Shown in pieces: positions 1 through 6,086 of a stretch of DNA of 6,086 nucleotides. Origin of the DNA: Auritidibacter sp. Marseille-P8566 (lineage in GTDB: Bacteria > Bacteroidota > Bacteroidia > Flavobacteriales > Flavobacteriaceae); the NCBI GenBank assembly GCA_943325595.2, contig CALPQA020000130.1, forward strand, positions 1 to 6,086, in the 5' to 3' direction. A program made the translations under genes and the position numbers. The notes under the pieces are model-generated. The model saw nothing but the letters and a program-made list of their open reading frames with translations, searched no databases and was not told the DNA's origin. Numbering within the stretch: the first letter of the stretch is position 1; each line of letters starts with the position of its first letter.

Positions 1-1333
1 AAATATCAGGATTATTGAGTGTAATGTTGTTTAATATAGTATCTGCAAATAGGAAAACGTCTTGCAAAACGACTGCGATTTGTTTTCGAAGGGAATCCAA
101 AGTATAGTCGTGAATGTTTTGATTGTCAACAAAAATAGTTCCGCTATTGATTTCGTAAAACCGATTTAGTAGGTTAATAATCGTTGATTTTCCTGCACCT
201 GTAGCACCGACAATAGCTATGGTTTGACCTGATTTGACTTTTAAATTAATTCCTTTTATAACTTCTTCGTTTTCGATATAACTGAAACGCACGCCTTTGA
301 ATTCGATGTCACCTTCAAAAATTGGAGCTTCAATTGTTCCAATGTCTTGGATGTGTTCTTTGGTATCTAAAATTTCAAAAACACGATTGGCAGAAATCAT
401 TCCCATTTGCATTTCGTTAAATTTATCTGCAATTTGACGCAAAGGATTGAATAACATTCCGATGAACATTGTGTATGAAAAAATATCTCCAAATGAGGTT
501 GAATTGTCTCCGTTTAAAATTTGGAAACCTCCGTAAAGCACAATAAAACCAAGCGTAAATGAGGAAATAATATCTGCGATTGGGAAAAAGATAGAGTTGT
601 AAAGTATGGTTTTTATCCACGCTTTATTGTGTTTGGAATTGATTTCTTTGAATTTTTCAAACTCAATATCTTCTCGATTAAAGAGCTGAACGATTTTCAT
701 TCCCGTAACACGCTCTTGCACAAACGTATTAAGGTTAGCAATTTGGTTTCGCACTTCTTCGAAGGAAACTTGCATTTTTCGTTGAAATATTCGAGTGATG
801 TAGACCAAAATGGGCATTGCTACAAAAACAATACAGGTTAATCGCCAGTTTTCTTTGAGCATAAAACCAAGAATCACTACCATTTTCAGCAAATCGCTAC
901 CAATCATGAAAAGACCTTGACTGAATATTTTAGCAATAGATTCCATATCCGAAACAGAACGCGTAATAAGCTGACCAACTGGCGCATTATCATAATATTT
1001 CATTCGGAAACTTAGCATGTGCTTGAAGAGTTTTACACGAACATCTTTCACGATGTCTTGTCCCAACCAATTCGCCCAATAAACGAAGAAAAAGTTGGAT
1101 AGCACTTCAAGAATAAGGACAATTCCCATTAAAGTCACATACCATAATAGTCCATTCTTATCGTGAGTTTTTATGTAATCGTCAACGGTTAATTTCAATA
1201 GATACGGGCGTAAAGCAGCAAATATTGATAAAAAAATTGCAAATAGAATTACACCGTTGAACCTCATTTTATAAGGTTTGGCATATTCTAAAATCCGTTT
1301 GAAAACGGTGGTGTCGAATGCGGTAGCTTTCAT
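1..1333 (-). CDS. ABC exporter, fused permease and ATPase (3'-truncated by window edge)
   Basis: This is the N-terminal 444 residues of a half-size ABC exporter of the MsbA/multidrug type. It starts at an ATG (1333-1331) and stays open without a stop to base 1. Hydrophobic segments lie near residues 26-44, 64-86, 138-158, 165-180, 250-272 and 285-296, fitting the six-helix type IV exporter fold. The MKYYDNAPVGQLITRSVSD stretch (about 111-129) is typical of the first cytoplasmic loop of this class. The ATPase domain follows, with Walker A GATGAGKST at 376-384 and the Q-loop glutamine at 424 (VLQD). The signature motif, Walker B and H-loop fall outside the window; full-length relatives have about 580-600 residues. 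The gene lies 36 bases after truA with no promoter of its own visible, so it is probably in the truA transcript. The family exports lipids, drugs or peptides across the inner membrane as a dimer. The substrate cannot be read from the sequence, so no symbol is given. Confidence 0.93.
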   Translation of the reverse strand, partial: MKATAFDTTVFKRILEYAKPYKMRFNGVILFAIFLSIFAALRPYLLKLTVDDYIKTHDKNGLLWYVTLMGIVLILEVLSNFFFVYWANWLGQDIVKDVRVKLFKHMLSFRMKYYDNAPVGQLITRSVSDMESIAKIFSQGLFMIGSDLLKMVVILGFMLKENWRLTCIVFVAMPILVYITRIFQRKMQVSFEEVRNQIANLNTFVQERVTGMKIVQLFNREDIEFEKFKEINSKHNKAWIKTILYNSIFFPIADIISSFTLGFIVLYGGFQILNGDNSTSFGDIFSYTMFIGMLFNPLRQIADKFNEMQMGMISANRVFEILDTKEHIQDIGTIEAPIFEGDIEFKGVRFSYIENEEVIKGINLKVKSGQTIAIVGATGAGKSTIINLLNRFYEINSGTIFVDNQNIHDYTLDSLRKQIAVVLQDVFLFADTILNNITLNNPDI

Positions 1334-1369
1334 ATTTTTGTTACTACGATTTTGCAAATTGGTATTCCG

Positions 1370-2104
1370 TTAAACATAATCATATTCTATTTTCGTGAGA
1401 TATAAACCTTGTGCTGGAACGGAAAATCCTGCTTCGTTTCTGTTTTTATTTTCTATAATGGTATTGAAATCGGGTAATGATATTTTGTGTAAACCAATAT
1501 TTACGAGTGTTCCCACAATGGCTCGAACCATATTCCGAAGAAAGCGATCTGCAGAAATGGTGAAAATTAATTGGTTATTTTCTTGGATCCAATAGGCTTC
1601 AGAAATAATACAATTGAATGTATTTACATCGGTATTTACCTTTGAAAAACATTGGAAATCGGTATGATTTAAAAGTAATTGTGCGGCTTGATTCATCAAA
1701 TCAAGATCTAAATTTTGGTGATAATACCAACTTCCATCTTGTGAAAAAGCATCTTTATAGGGAGAAATGTAATATTGGTAGGTTCTTTTTTTTGCGTCAA
1801 AACGGGCGTGCGCATCATCAGAGACAGGAAAAATCTCAAAAATAACGATGTCTTTTGGAAGATAGGAATTGAGTTTGTGAACGGTAGATTTTGTTTCAAA
1901 TTTAGGTTCGTAATCAAAATGAGCAAACATTTCTTTTGCGTGAACGCCTGTATCTGTTCGTCCAGCTCCCATTATATTAATTTCTGAATTTAAAATTACA
2001 GAAAGTGCAGTGTTCAAAGTTTCTTGTACAGACGAAGCATTCGGTTGAATTTGCCAACCGTGGTATTTTGTTCCGTTGTATGCCAATTTTATGAAGTAGC
2101 GCAA
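1370..2104 (-). CDS. truA: tRNA pseudouridine(38-40) synthase TruA
   Basis: TruA converts uridines 38-40 in the tRNA anticodon stem-loop to pseudouridine in the cytoplasm. From the chosen start the protein has 244 residues, the normal family length. It begins RYFIKLAYNGTKYHGWQ, where the family normally begins. The catalytic aspartate is D51 in GAGRTDTGVHA. Other conserved parts are HARFDAKKRTYQYY (about 99-112), CFSK (152-155) and the C-terminal RFLRNMVRAIVGTLVNIG (187-204). The start is a TTG at 2104-2102. The frame is open further, to an ATG at 2263, but those 53 extra residues are low-complexity, do not match the family, and span the promoter at 2127-2134, so they are probably untranslated. 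No Shine-Dalgarno sequence precedes the TTG; the leader is A-rich. The gene is divergent from the phosphoesterase and leads into the ABC exporter gene. Confidence 0.95.
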   Translation of the reverse strand: MRYFIKLAYNGTKYHGWQIQPNASSVQETLNTALSVILNSEINIMGAGRTDTGVHAKEMFAHFDYEPKFETKSTVHKLNSYLPKDIVIFEIFPVSDDAHARFDAKKRTYQYYISPYKDAFSQDGSWYYHQNLDLDLMNQAAQLLLNHTDFQCFSKVNTDVNTFNCIISEAYWIQENNQLIFTISADRFLRNMVRAIVGTLVNIGLHKISLPDFNTIIENKNRNEAGFSVPAQGLYLTKIEYDYV

Positions 2105-2126
2105 AGTTTGATAGTTTTCAAAGTTG

Positions 2127-2134
2127 CAAAGATA
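2127..2134 (-). promoter_or_regulatory. Bacteroidetes -7 promoter element for truA
   Basis: On the minus strand this reads TATCTTTG, an exact match to the Bacteroidetes primary-sigma -7 consensus TAnnTTTG. Transcription would begin a few bases downstream, near 2118-2122, leaving a leader of about 15 bases before the TTG start at 2104. No clear TTG -33 element is present 17-23 bases upstream, so the call rests on the -7 box, its position and the start-codon argument. It would drive truA and probably the ABC exporter gene. Confidence 0.65.
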
Positions 2135-2268
2135 CTTATTAAAGTAGGATTTTTTTAATTTGATTTTGTAACGAAATGTTAATTTGAATTGGAAGCAAAT
2201 AGTTAAAGGTACAAAGGTTGAGTTTGATTTTTTAATTGGAATTGGAATGTTTAATTTTACCACAAAAT

Positions 2269-2351
2269 CCTAGCCCAGATTGCAGCGGAAATCCTTTTTG
2301 TTTTTATTTTCAAAAACAAAAAGATTGAAGCGAAAAGCTGGAAATAGCTCC
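2269..2351. repeat. Structured intergenic repeat-like element
   Basis: The core is a perfect 11-bp inverted repeat, TTTTTGTTTTT (2295-2305) and AAAAACAAAAA (2312-2322), with a six-base loop. C2294-G2323 extends it, and with C2293 bulged, AAT (2290-2292) pairs with ATT (2324-2326). Two direct repeats flank the core: AGATTGCAGCGGAAA (2277-2291) and AGATTGAAGCGAAAA (2322-2336), identical at 13 of 15 positions. The outer ends can also pair: CCAG (2275-2278) with CTGG (2338-2341), and AGC (2272-2274) with GCT (2347-2349), leaving AAATA bulged. The right end holds the palindrome AGCTGGAAATAGCT (2336-2349). Both neighbouring genes start, rather than end, around this region, so it is not an ordinary terminator. 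From memory, similar intergenic sequences recur in Flavobacterium genomes, which would make this a dispersed REP-like element. Only one copy is in the window, so repetitiveness is unproven here. The outer limits are approximate. Confidence 0.6.
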
Positions 2352-2365
2352 AAAAAAAAACAATT

Positions 2366-2860
2366 TTGAAAAAAATACTTTTGCTTTCTGATACGCACAG
2401 TCACATTGATGAAACGATTTTGAAATACGTTCATCTTGCTGATGAGGTTTGGCATGCGGGCGATATTGGGGATTTGGTTGTTACGGATTCTATTAAAAAA
2501 TTGAAGCCTTTGCGGTGTGTTTTTGGGAATATTGACGATGATAAAGCGAGAATGGAATTTCCGTTGCACAACCGATTTAAGTGTGAAGATGTGGATGTTT
2601 GGATTACGCATATTGGCAGTTATCCGGGGAAATACAATCCGAATTTGAAGGTTGAAATGGCTACAAATCCTCCTAAATTATTTATTTGTGGGCATTCACA
2701 TATATTGAAAGTTATCTTTGACAAGAAAAATAATTTGTTGCACATGAATCCGGGCGCAGCTGGAATTAGTGGTTTTCACCAAATGCGAACGATGCTACGA
2801 TTTGTGATTGATGGCGATAAAATTAAGGATTTGGAAATTGTGGAAATAGGGAAACGGTAG
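2366..2860 (+). CDS. YfcE/MJ0936-family metallophosphoesterase
   Basis: This 164-residue protein is a compact calcineurin-like phosphoesterase, a cytoplasmic two-metal enzyme related to YfcE and MJ0936 that hydrolyses phosphodiesters. All metal-binding motifs are visible: D9 and H11 in SDTHSH, GD at 32-33, GNID at 54-57, H82 in THIG, and GHSH at 109-112. The later MNPGA (127-131) is also typical. The length fits the family and no signal peptide is present. The start is the TTG at 2366: the frame is closed by a TAG only seven codons upstream, no ATG lies between, and KKILLLSDTHSH is the usual family N-terminus. No Shine-Dalgarno sequence is seen, only a run of nine A bases. It is the only plus-strand gene, divergent from truA and convergent with cdsA, with the structured element ending 14 bases before its start. 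The physiological substrate is unknown, so no symbol is given. Confidence 0.93.
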   Translation: MKKILLLSDTHSHIDETILKYVHLADEVWHAGDIGDLVVTDSIKKLKPLRCVFGNIDDDKARMEFPLHNRFKCEDVDVWITHIGSYPGKYNPNLKVEMATNPPKLFICGHSHILKVIFDKKNNLLHMNPGAAGISGFHQMRTMLRFVIDGDKIKDLEIVEIGKR

Positions 2861-2883
2861 GATTATTAAATAAAATTCTTGAG

Positions 2884-3687
2884 TTAAGAAGTATAGCTTA
2901 AAATCTTATAAAATAAGAATACAAATGGTGCTACAAATATTACGCTGTCTAATCGGTCGAGAATTCCGCCGTGGCCAGGCATTATTTTTCCACTGTCTTT
3001 TACTCCAGCAACTCTCTTGAATTTAGACTCAACTAAATCTCCAATTGTTCCAAATATTCCTGCTATTACAGCAATTATTAACCAAATAAAAGGAGTACTT
3101 TCTGTGTAATATTTTGAAATAATATAACCCGCAAGAACTGCAAATAAAACCCCACCTACAAAGCCCTCTACAGTTTTTTTTGGTGAAATTTTTTCAAACA
3201 ATTTGTGTCTTCCAATTGACTTACCAACAATGTATGCAAAGGTGTCATTTGTCCAAATTAATATAAAAATACCAATGATAATTTTAGGATTGAAACCTCG
3301 AACTCCCAAAGGAATTTTGGTAATTAATATGAATGGAAAAATGACATATCCAATTAGATATACATATTTTTGATATATGTCTGAATTTTGTTTTTTGTCG
3401 CTAAATAGAAAGAAAATACATTTAATAGAAACAAAAAGTGTTGCAATTAATATTAAAATTTCATTTATTTCACTAACATAAAAATAGGAAAACAAAGAGT
3501 AACTAGCCATTGCAATTATTAAAGGCAAAATTTTATTTAGTTTTAAAAGCGAGCAAAATTCATATACTGCAATTAGTAAAAATGATCCGAATAAAATCAA
3601 AAAACTATCTAAAGAATACGATGATGCTAAAATTAATAGAACAACGTATATAATTCCAGAAGCTAATCTTATTAGAGTTTCCCGCAT
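2884..3687 (-). CDS. cdsA: Phosphatidate cytidylyltransferase (CDP-diglyceride synthase)
   Basis: CdsA is an integral inner-membrane enzyme that makes CDP-diacylglycerol from phosphatidic acid and CTP, the branch-point step of phospholipid synthesis. The 267 residues are strongly hydrophobic, with about seven or eight membrane segments (for example 8-22, 27-47, 52-69, 76-95, 109-124, 134-153, 174-191 and 200-216). The CdsA signature is complete at 221-247: S221, K224, R225, K230, D231, then PGHGG (237-241) and DRLD (244-247). The upstream WTNDTFAY (145-152) and SPKKTVEG (168-175) motifs are also intact, so the enzyme should be active. The ATG lies one base after the stop of the LUD gene and is preceded by AGAGGA, so the two are translated from one message. 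In many flavobacteria, as I recall, a phosphatidylserine decarboxylase gene follows cdsA; here the next gene is the convergent phosphoesterase. Confidence 0.96.
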   Translation of the reverse strand: MRETLIRLASGIIYVVLLILASSYSLDSFLILFGSFLLIAVYEFCSLLKLNKILPLIIAMASYSLFSYFYVSEINEILILIATLFVSIKCIFFLFSDKKQNSDIYQKYVYLIGYVIFPFILITKIPLGVRGFNPKIIIGIFILIWTNDTFAYIVGKSIGRHKLFEKISPKKTVEGFVGGVLFAVLAGYIISKYYTESTPFIWLIIAVIAGIFGTIGDLVESKFKRVAGVKDSGKIMPGHGGILDRLDSVIFVAPFVFLFYKILSYTS

Positions 3688-3688
3688 C

Positions 3689-4291
3689 TTATAAATCCTC
3701 TAAAAGCAATAAATAAAGATTTTTTGCTGAACTTCCATAGTGCAAGAAATCTTCCTCTTTAACTTTTTCGAAATATTTGATTGTGGTAATATTTGTAGGA
3801 TAGTCTTTTTGGTATTTTTTCTTAATCATTCTAAGTCCATCACTAGTACTTTCTAATATTTGACTAGTAGTTGCTAAAATAACTATATTTGTAGGTAATT
3901 CGTTTGGTTTTTTTTGCTTTATTTGATTTGATGAAAATAATATTGAGCCTTCTTCGGCAATCAAATTTTCGCAAGTAGCTAATAAAAATTTAGGATTTGA
4001 TGGATTTTCGTAGGTTAGTTTATTGTCATCTAGCATACTATAAAGTTTTGAATCATAACACAAAACTTCCGATTCAAACCAATCATTTTCTTCTAATATA
4101 TTTTCAAATTGCTCTTTAACTTCAGTTAGGTTTTCACAATAAAGAAATTTACCTCCATTTTTTTTGAAGTTAAATGTAAATCTTTCATCAACAGGCAATG
4201 ACAAATCAGATGCTGAACGGTTGAATTCACTTTGGCTTTCCTCTTCCGAGGATTCCTCGCCAGAACCAAAAAATTTTCTAAAAAGACTCAT
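3689..4291 (-). CDS. LUD-domain (DUF162) protein of unknown function
   Basis: I read this as a LUD-domain protein, the family named after LutC/YkgG lactate-utilisation proteins. The call rests on overall resemblance to the flavobacterial protein usually found between ftsH and cdsA. From the chosen start it has 200 residues: a short basic N-terminus (MSLFRKFFG), an acidic low-complexity stretch (about 11-22, [12 protein letters not shown]), then the domain. Family-like stretches include [19 protein letters not shown] (36-54), [13 protein letters not shown] (112-124), TNITTIK (about 167-173) and a C-terminal [16 protein letters not shown]. There is no signal peptide, membrane helix or iron-sulfur cysteine motif, so it is probably cytoplasmic. 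An upstream in-frame ATG at 4330 would add 13 residues but lies within a few bases of the promoter, so the ATG at 4291 is preferred. No LutA or LutB partner is nearby, so a lactate role is doubtful. Its coupling to cdsA hints at an envelope role, which is inference only. Confidence 0.85.
   Translation of the reverse strand: MSLFRKFFGSGEESSEEESQSEFNRSASDLSLPVDERFTFNFKKNGGKFLYCENLTEVKEQFENILEENDWFESEVLCYDSKLYSMLDDNKLTYENPSNPKFLLATCENLIAEEGSILFSSNQIKQKKPNELPTNIVILATTSQILESTSDGLRMIKKKYQKDYPTNITTIKYFEKVKEEDFLHYGSSAKNLYLLLLEDL
3696..3701 (-). promoter_or_regulatory. Shine-Dalgarno site for cdsA
   Basis: The minus strand reads AGAGGA eight bases before the cdsA ATG, inside the last codons of the LUD gene. 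Most starts in this window lack a Shine-Dalgarno sequence, as is usual in Bacteroidetes, so this one stands out. It fits re-initiation or coupled translation across the one-base gap between the two genes. Confidence 0.5.
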
Positions 4292-4331
4292 ACTATTGAT
4301 TAAAATATTTAGTTTATTTAAACAAAACATC

Positions 4332-4339
4332 CAAAGATA
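4332..4339 (-). promoter_or_regulatory. Bacteroidetes -7 promoter element for LUD-cdsA
   Basis: The minus strand reads TATCTTTG, an exact TAnnTTTG match. It begins one base after the terminator-like hairpin ends. Initiation would fall near 4324-4328, leaving a leader of about 35 bases before the LUD ATG at 4291 and ruling against the ATG at 4330. No TTG -33 box is found at normal spacing: the nearest (4356-4354) is only 14 bases away and lies inside the hairpin arm. Confidence 0.55.
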
Positions 4340-4381
4340 AAAAAATCTTAATTCAAAAGCATTTTTGAATTAAGATTTTTT
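4340..4381 (-). terminator. Hairpin terminator after ftsH
   Basis: A perfect 19-bp inverted repeat (4340-4358 with 4363-4381) encloses a four-base loop. It lies 22 bases past the ftsH stop codon. On the minus strand the 3' arm ends in a run of seven T bases, as expected for intrinsic termination. Only four of the 19 pairs are G-C, so this is a long AT-type hairpin rather than a compact GC-rich one. The symmetry means an RNA from the other strand could fold equally well, but no plus-strand gene ends here. Confidence 0.75.
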
Positions 4382-4403
4382 AAAAAAAGTGAAAAATTAT
4401 ATT

Positions 4404-6086
4404 TTAAAGAGAGGTTTCTTCCTTTAAATTCTTGTCAAATGTTCTTTTTCCAAAGATTGTTTCTAAATCGTCTTTAAAAATAACTTCTTTTTCAATTAGA
4501 ATGTCTGCCAATAAGTTCAATTTATCTTTATTTTCATTCAGAATTTGAATTGCTCTTTGATATTGACCTTCAATCAACAATGAAATTTCTTTGTCAATTA
4601 TCATAGCAGTATCCTCTGAATATGGTTTTGAAAAGTTATATTCACTTTGCCCTGACGAGTCATAATAAGTGATATTACCAATTTTTTCATTCAATCCATA
4701 AACCGTAACCATGGCTCTAGCTTGTTTGGTAACTTTTTCTAAATCACTCAAAGCGCCTGTAGAAATTTTATCAAAAACGACTCTTTCTGCAGCTCTTCCT
4801 CCCATAGTTGCACACATTTCATCAAGCATTTGATCAGGACGAACAATTAAGCGTTCTTCTGGCAAATACCAAGCTGCACCTAAGCTTTGTCCTCGAGGAA
4901 CAATAGTTACTTTTATTAATGGTGCTGCGTGTTCGAGCATCCAACTTACGGTTGCGTGACCAGCTTCGTGAACAGCAATTGCTCTTTTTTCTTCCGGAGT
5001 TACAATTTTGTTTTTCTTTTCTAATCCACCTACAATTCTATCAACAGCATCAAGGAAGTCTTGTTTGTCTACCGCTGTTTTATTATGTCTTGCAGCAATT
5101 AAAGCCGCTTCATTGCATACATTAGCGATATCAGCTCCTGAAAATCCAGGTGTTTGTTTTGCTAAAAAGTCGGTATCCAAACCTTCCACTTTTTTCAAAG
5201 GTGCAAGGTGAACATCAAAAATTTCTTTTCTTTCACGAACATCTGGTAAATCAACAAATATTTGTCTGTCAAAACGACCCGCACGCATCAATGCTTTATC
5301 CAAAACATCAGCTCTGTTGGTTGCAGCTAACACAATTACATTTGAATTGGTTCCAAAACCATCCATTTCTGTAAGTAACTGATTTAGGGTGTTTTCACGT
5401 TCGTCATTTCCTCCAGACATGTTGCTTTTTCCACGTGCTCTTCCAACAGCATCAATCTCATCAATAAAGATAATTGCTGGCGCTTTTTCTTTTGCTTGTT
5501 TAAATAAATCACGAACTCTTGAAGCTCCAACACCAACAAACATTTCCACAAAATCTGAACCAGATAAAGAGAAAAATGGTACTTGCGCTTCTCCAGCTAC
5601 GGCTTTCGCCAATAATGTTTTTCCTGTTCCTGGGGGACCAACTAATAAAGCTCCTTTTGGAATTTTTCCTCCAAGATTGGTGTATTTTTCAGGGTTTTTC
5701 AAGAATTCTACAATTTCTTGTATTTCTTCTTTTGCTCCTTCAAGTCCTGCAACGTCTTTGAAAGTAGTTTTAATATCTGTTTTTTCATCAAATAGTTTGG
5801 CTTTTGATTTTCCAATATTGAAAATCTGACCTCCAGCACCACCACCTGCGCCACCATTCATTCGTCTCATTATGAAAATCCAAAGTCCTAATATAAGGAC
5901 AAACGGAAGTATCATTTGTAAAAGTTCACTCCAATTGCTTTTTGGCAAGAAGCTATATTCTTTTAATTTTCCCGCTTTTACTGCAGCTTCCAACTTATTT
6001 TGGAATATCTCATCATTTCCAATATCGAATGTGTAATGAGGTCCTTTATTAGGTCTGTTCAATAAATCTTTTGCAACAACTTTATG
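4404..6086 (-). CDS. ftsH: ATP-dependent zinc metalloprotease FtsH (5'-truncated by window edge)
   Basis: FtsH is a hexameric inner-membrane AAA+ protease that extracts and degrades misfolded membrane proteins and some regulators. The window holds the C-terminal 560 residues; the frame stays open to base 6086, so the first transmembrane helix and much of the periplasmic part (roughly 80-90 residues) are missing. Counting from the window edge: end of the periplasmic domain (1-55), second transmembrane helix (about 57-74), a glycine-rich linker (about 77-87), Walker A GPPGTGKT (150-157), pore motif FVG (183-185), Walker B IIFIDEID (205-212), second region of homology ending GRFDR (270-274), zinc site HEAGH (373-377) and a probable third ligand D448 in [10 protein letters not shown]. 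All key residues are intact. The in-frame TTG at 6062 is internal, because the preceding codons (HKVVAKDL) continue the family sequence. It is followed by its own terminator, then the LUD-cdsA unit. Confidence 0.97.
   Translation of the reverse strand, partial: HKVVAKDLLNRPNKGPHYTFDIGNDEIFQNKLEAAVKAGKLKEYSFLPKSNWSELLQMILPFVLILGLWIFIMRRMNGGAGGGAGGQIFNIGKSKAKLFDEKTDIKTTFKDVAGLEGAKEEIQEIVEFLKNPEKYTNLGGKIPKGALLVGPPGTGKTLLAKAVAGEAQVPFFSLSGSDFVEMFVGVGASRVRDLFKQAKEKAPAIIFIDEIDAVGRARGKSNMSGGNDERENTLNQLLTEMDGFGTNSNVIVLAATNRADVLDKALMRAGRFDRQIFVDLPDVRERKEIFDVHLAPLKKVEGLDTDFLAKQTPGFSGADIANVCNEAALIAARHNKTAVDKQDFLDAVDRIVGGLEKKNKIVTPEEKRAIAVHEAGHATVSWMLEHAAPLIKVTIVPRGQSLGAAWYLPEERLIVRPDQMLDEMCATMGGRAAERVVFDKISTGALSDLEKVTKQARAMVTVYGLNEKIGNITYYDSSGQSEYNFSKPYSEDTAMIIDKEISLLIEGQYQRAIQILNENKDKLNLLADILIEKEVIFKDDLETIFGKRTFDKNLKEETSL

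Noticed and set aside
2252..2259. Plus-strand promoter TAATTTTA for the phosphoesterase
   Set aside because: The last base of TAnnTTTG is wrong and no TTG lies 17-23 bases upstream, so it is not strong enough to list as a feature.
2105..2263. 53-residue N-terminal extension of TruA to an upstream ATG
   Set aside because: It does not match the family, exceeds the usual length and spans the TATCTTTG promoter box. The TTG at 2104 gives the standard N-terminus.
2876..2890. Small palindrome TTCTT/AAGAA between the convergent genes as a bidirectional terminator
   Set aside because: The stem is only 5 bp, AT-rich, without a clear T-run, and overlaps the cdsA stop codon. It may be chance.
3362..3380. 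ACATAT/ATATGT inverted repeat
   Set aside because: It lies inside the cdsA coding sequence, is only 6 bp and is explained by Ile/Tyr codons.
4292..4330. 13-residue N-terminal extension of the LUD protein
   Set aside because: Its ATG lies two bases after the -7 box, at or before the expected transcription start. The ATG at 4291 gives the familiar MSLFRKFFG start.
5389..5829. 146-residue plus-strand open frame opposite ftsH
   Set aside because: It is antisense to the highly conserved FtsH ATPase domain. Its protein is Ser/Pro/Phe-rich, as expected from reading the complement of that gene, and resembles no family I know.
6060..6062. TTG as the start of FtsH
   Set aside because: The frame continues upstream to the window edge with family-like codons, and a start here would remove the first membrane helix. 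The gene is truncated by the window instead.

Overview
The window looks like a chromosomal housekeeping segment from a member of the Flavobacteriaceae, most likely Flavobacterium or a close relative. The base composition is AT-rich. Two promoters match the Bacteroidetes -7 consensus TAnnTTTG (both read TATCTTTG), and most starts lack a Shine-Dalgarno sequence. FtsH, TruA, CdsA and the LUD protein all read like flavobacterial orthologues. I saw no transposase, phage gene, CRISPR array, rRNA or tRNA.

Layout, left to right. (1) Bases 1-1333, minus strand: the first 444 codons of an ABC exporter with fused membrane and ATPase domains, cut by the window edge just after the Q-loop. (2) 1370-2104, minus: truA, starting at TTG, with its promoter at 2127-2134. 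The ABC gene follows 36 bases downstream and is probably co-transcribed. (3) 2105-2365: a divergent intergenic region whose right part is a structured, repeat-like element (about 2269-2351). (4) 2366-2860, plus: a YfcE/MJ0936-type metallophosphoesterase, also starting at TTG. It is the only plus-strand gene. (5) 2884-3687, minus: cdsA, convergent with the phosphoesterase across 23 bases. (6) 3689-4291, minus: a LUD-domain (DUF162) protein one base upstream of cdsA. (7) 4332-4381: the LUD-cdsA promoter directly abutting a 19-bp hairpin that should terminate ftsH. (8) 4404-6086, minus: ftsH without its first roughly 80-90 codons.

The right half is an envelope-biogenesis block. FtsH degrades membrane and regulatory proteins, CdsA makes CDP-diacylglycerol for phospholipid synthesis, and the LUD protein of unknown role sits between them. 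The left half combines a tRNA-modification gene with a probable lipid or drug exporter. All six genes belong to known families. The least explained feature is the compact element between truA and the phosphoesterase: two near-identical 15-base direct repeats flank a perfect 11-bp AT hairpin, ending in an AGCT-type palindrome, at a place where no local gene needs a terminator. No previously undescribed multi-gene system is visible.
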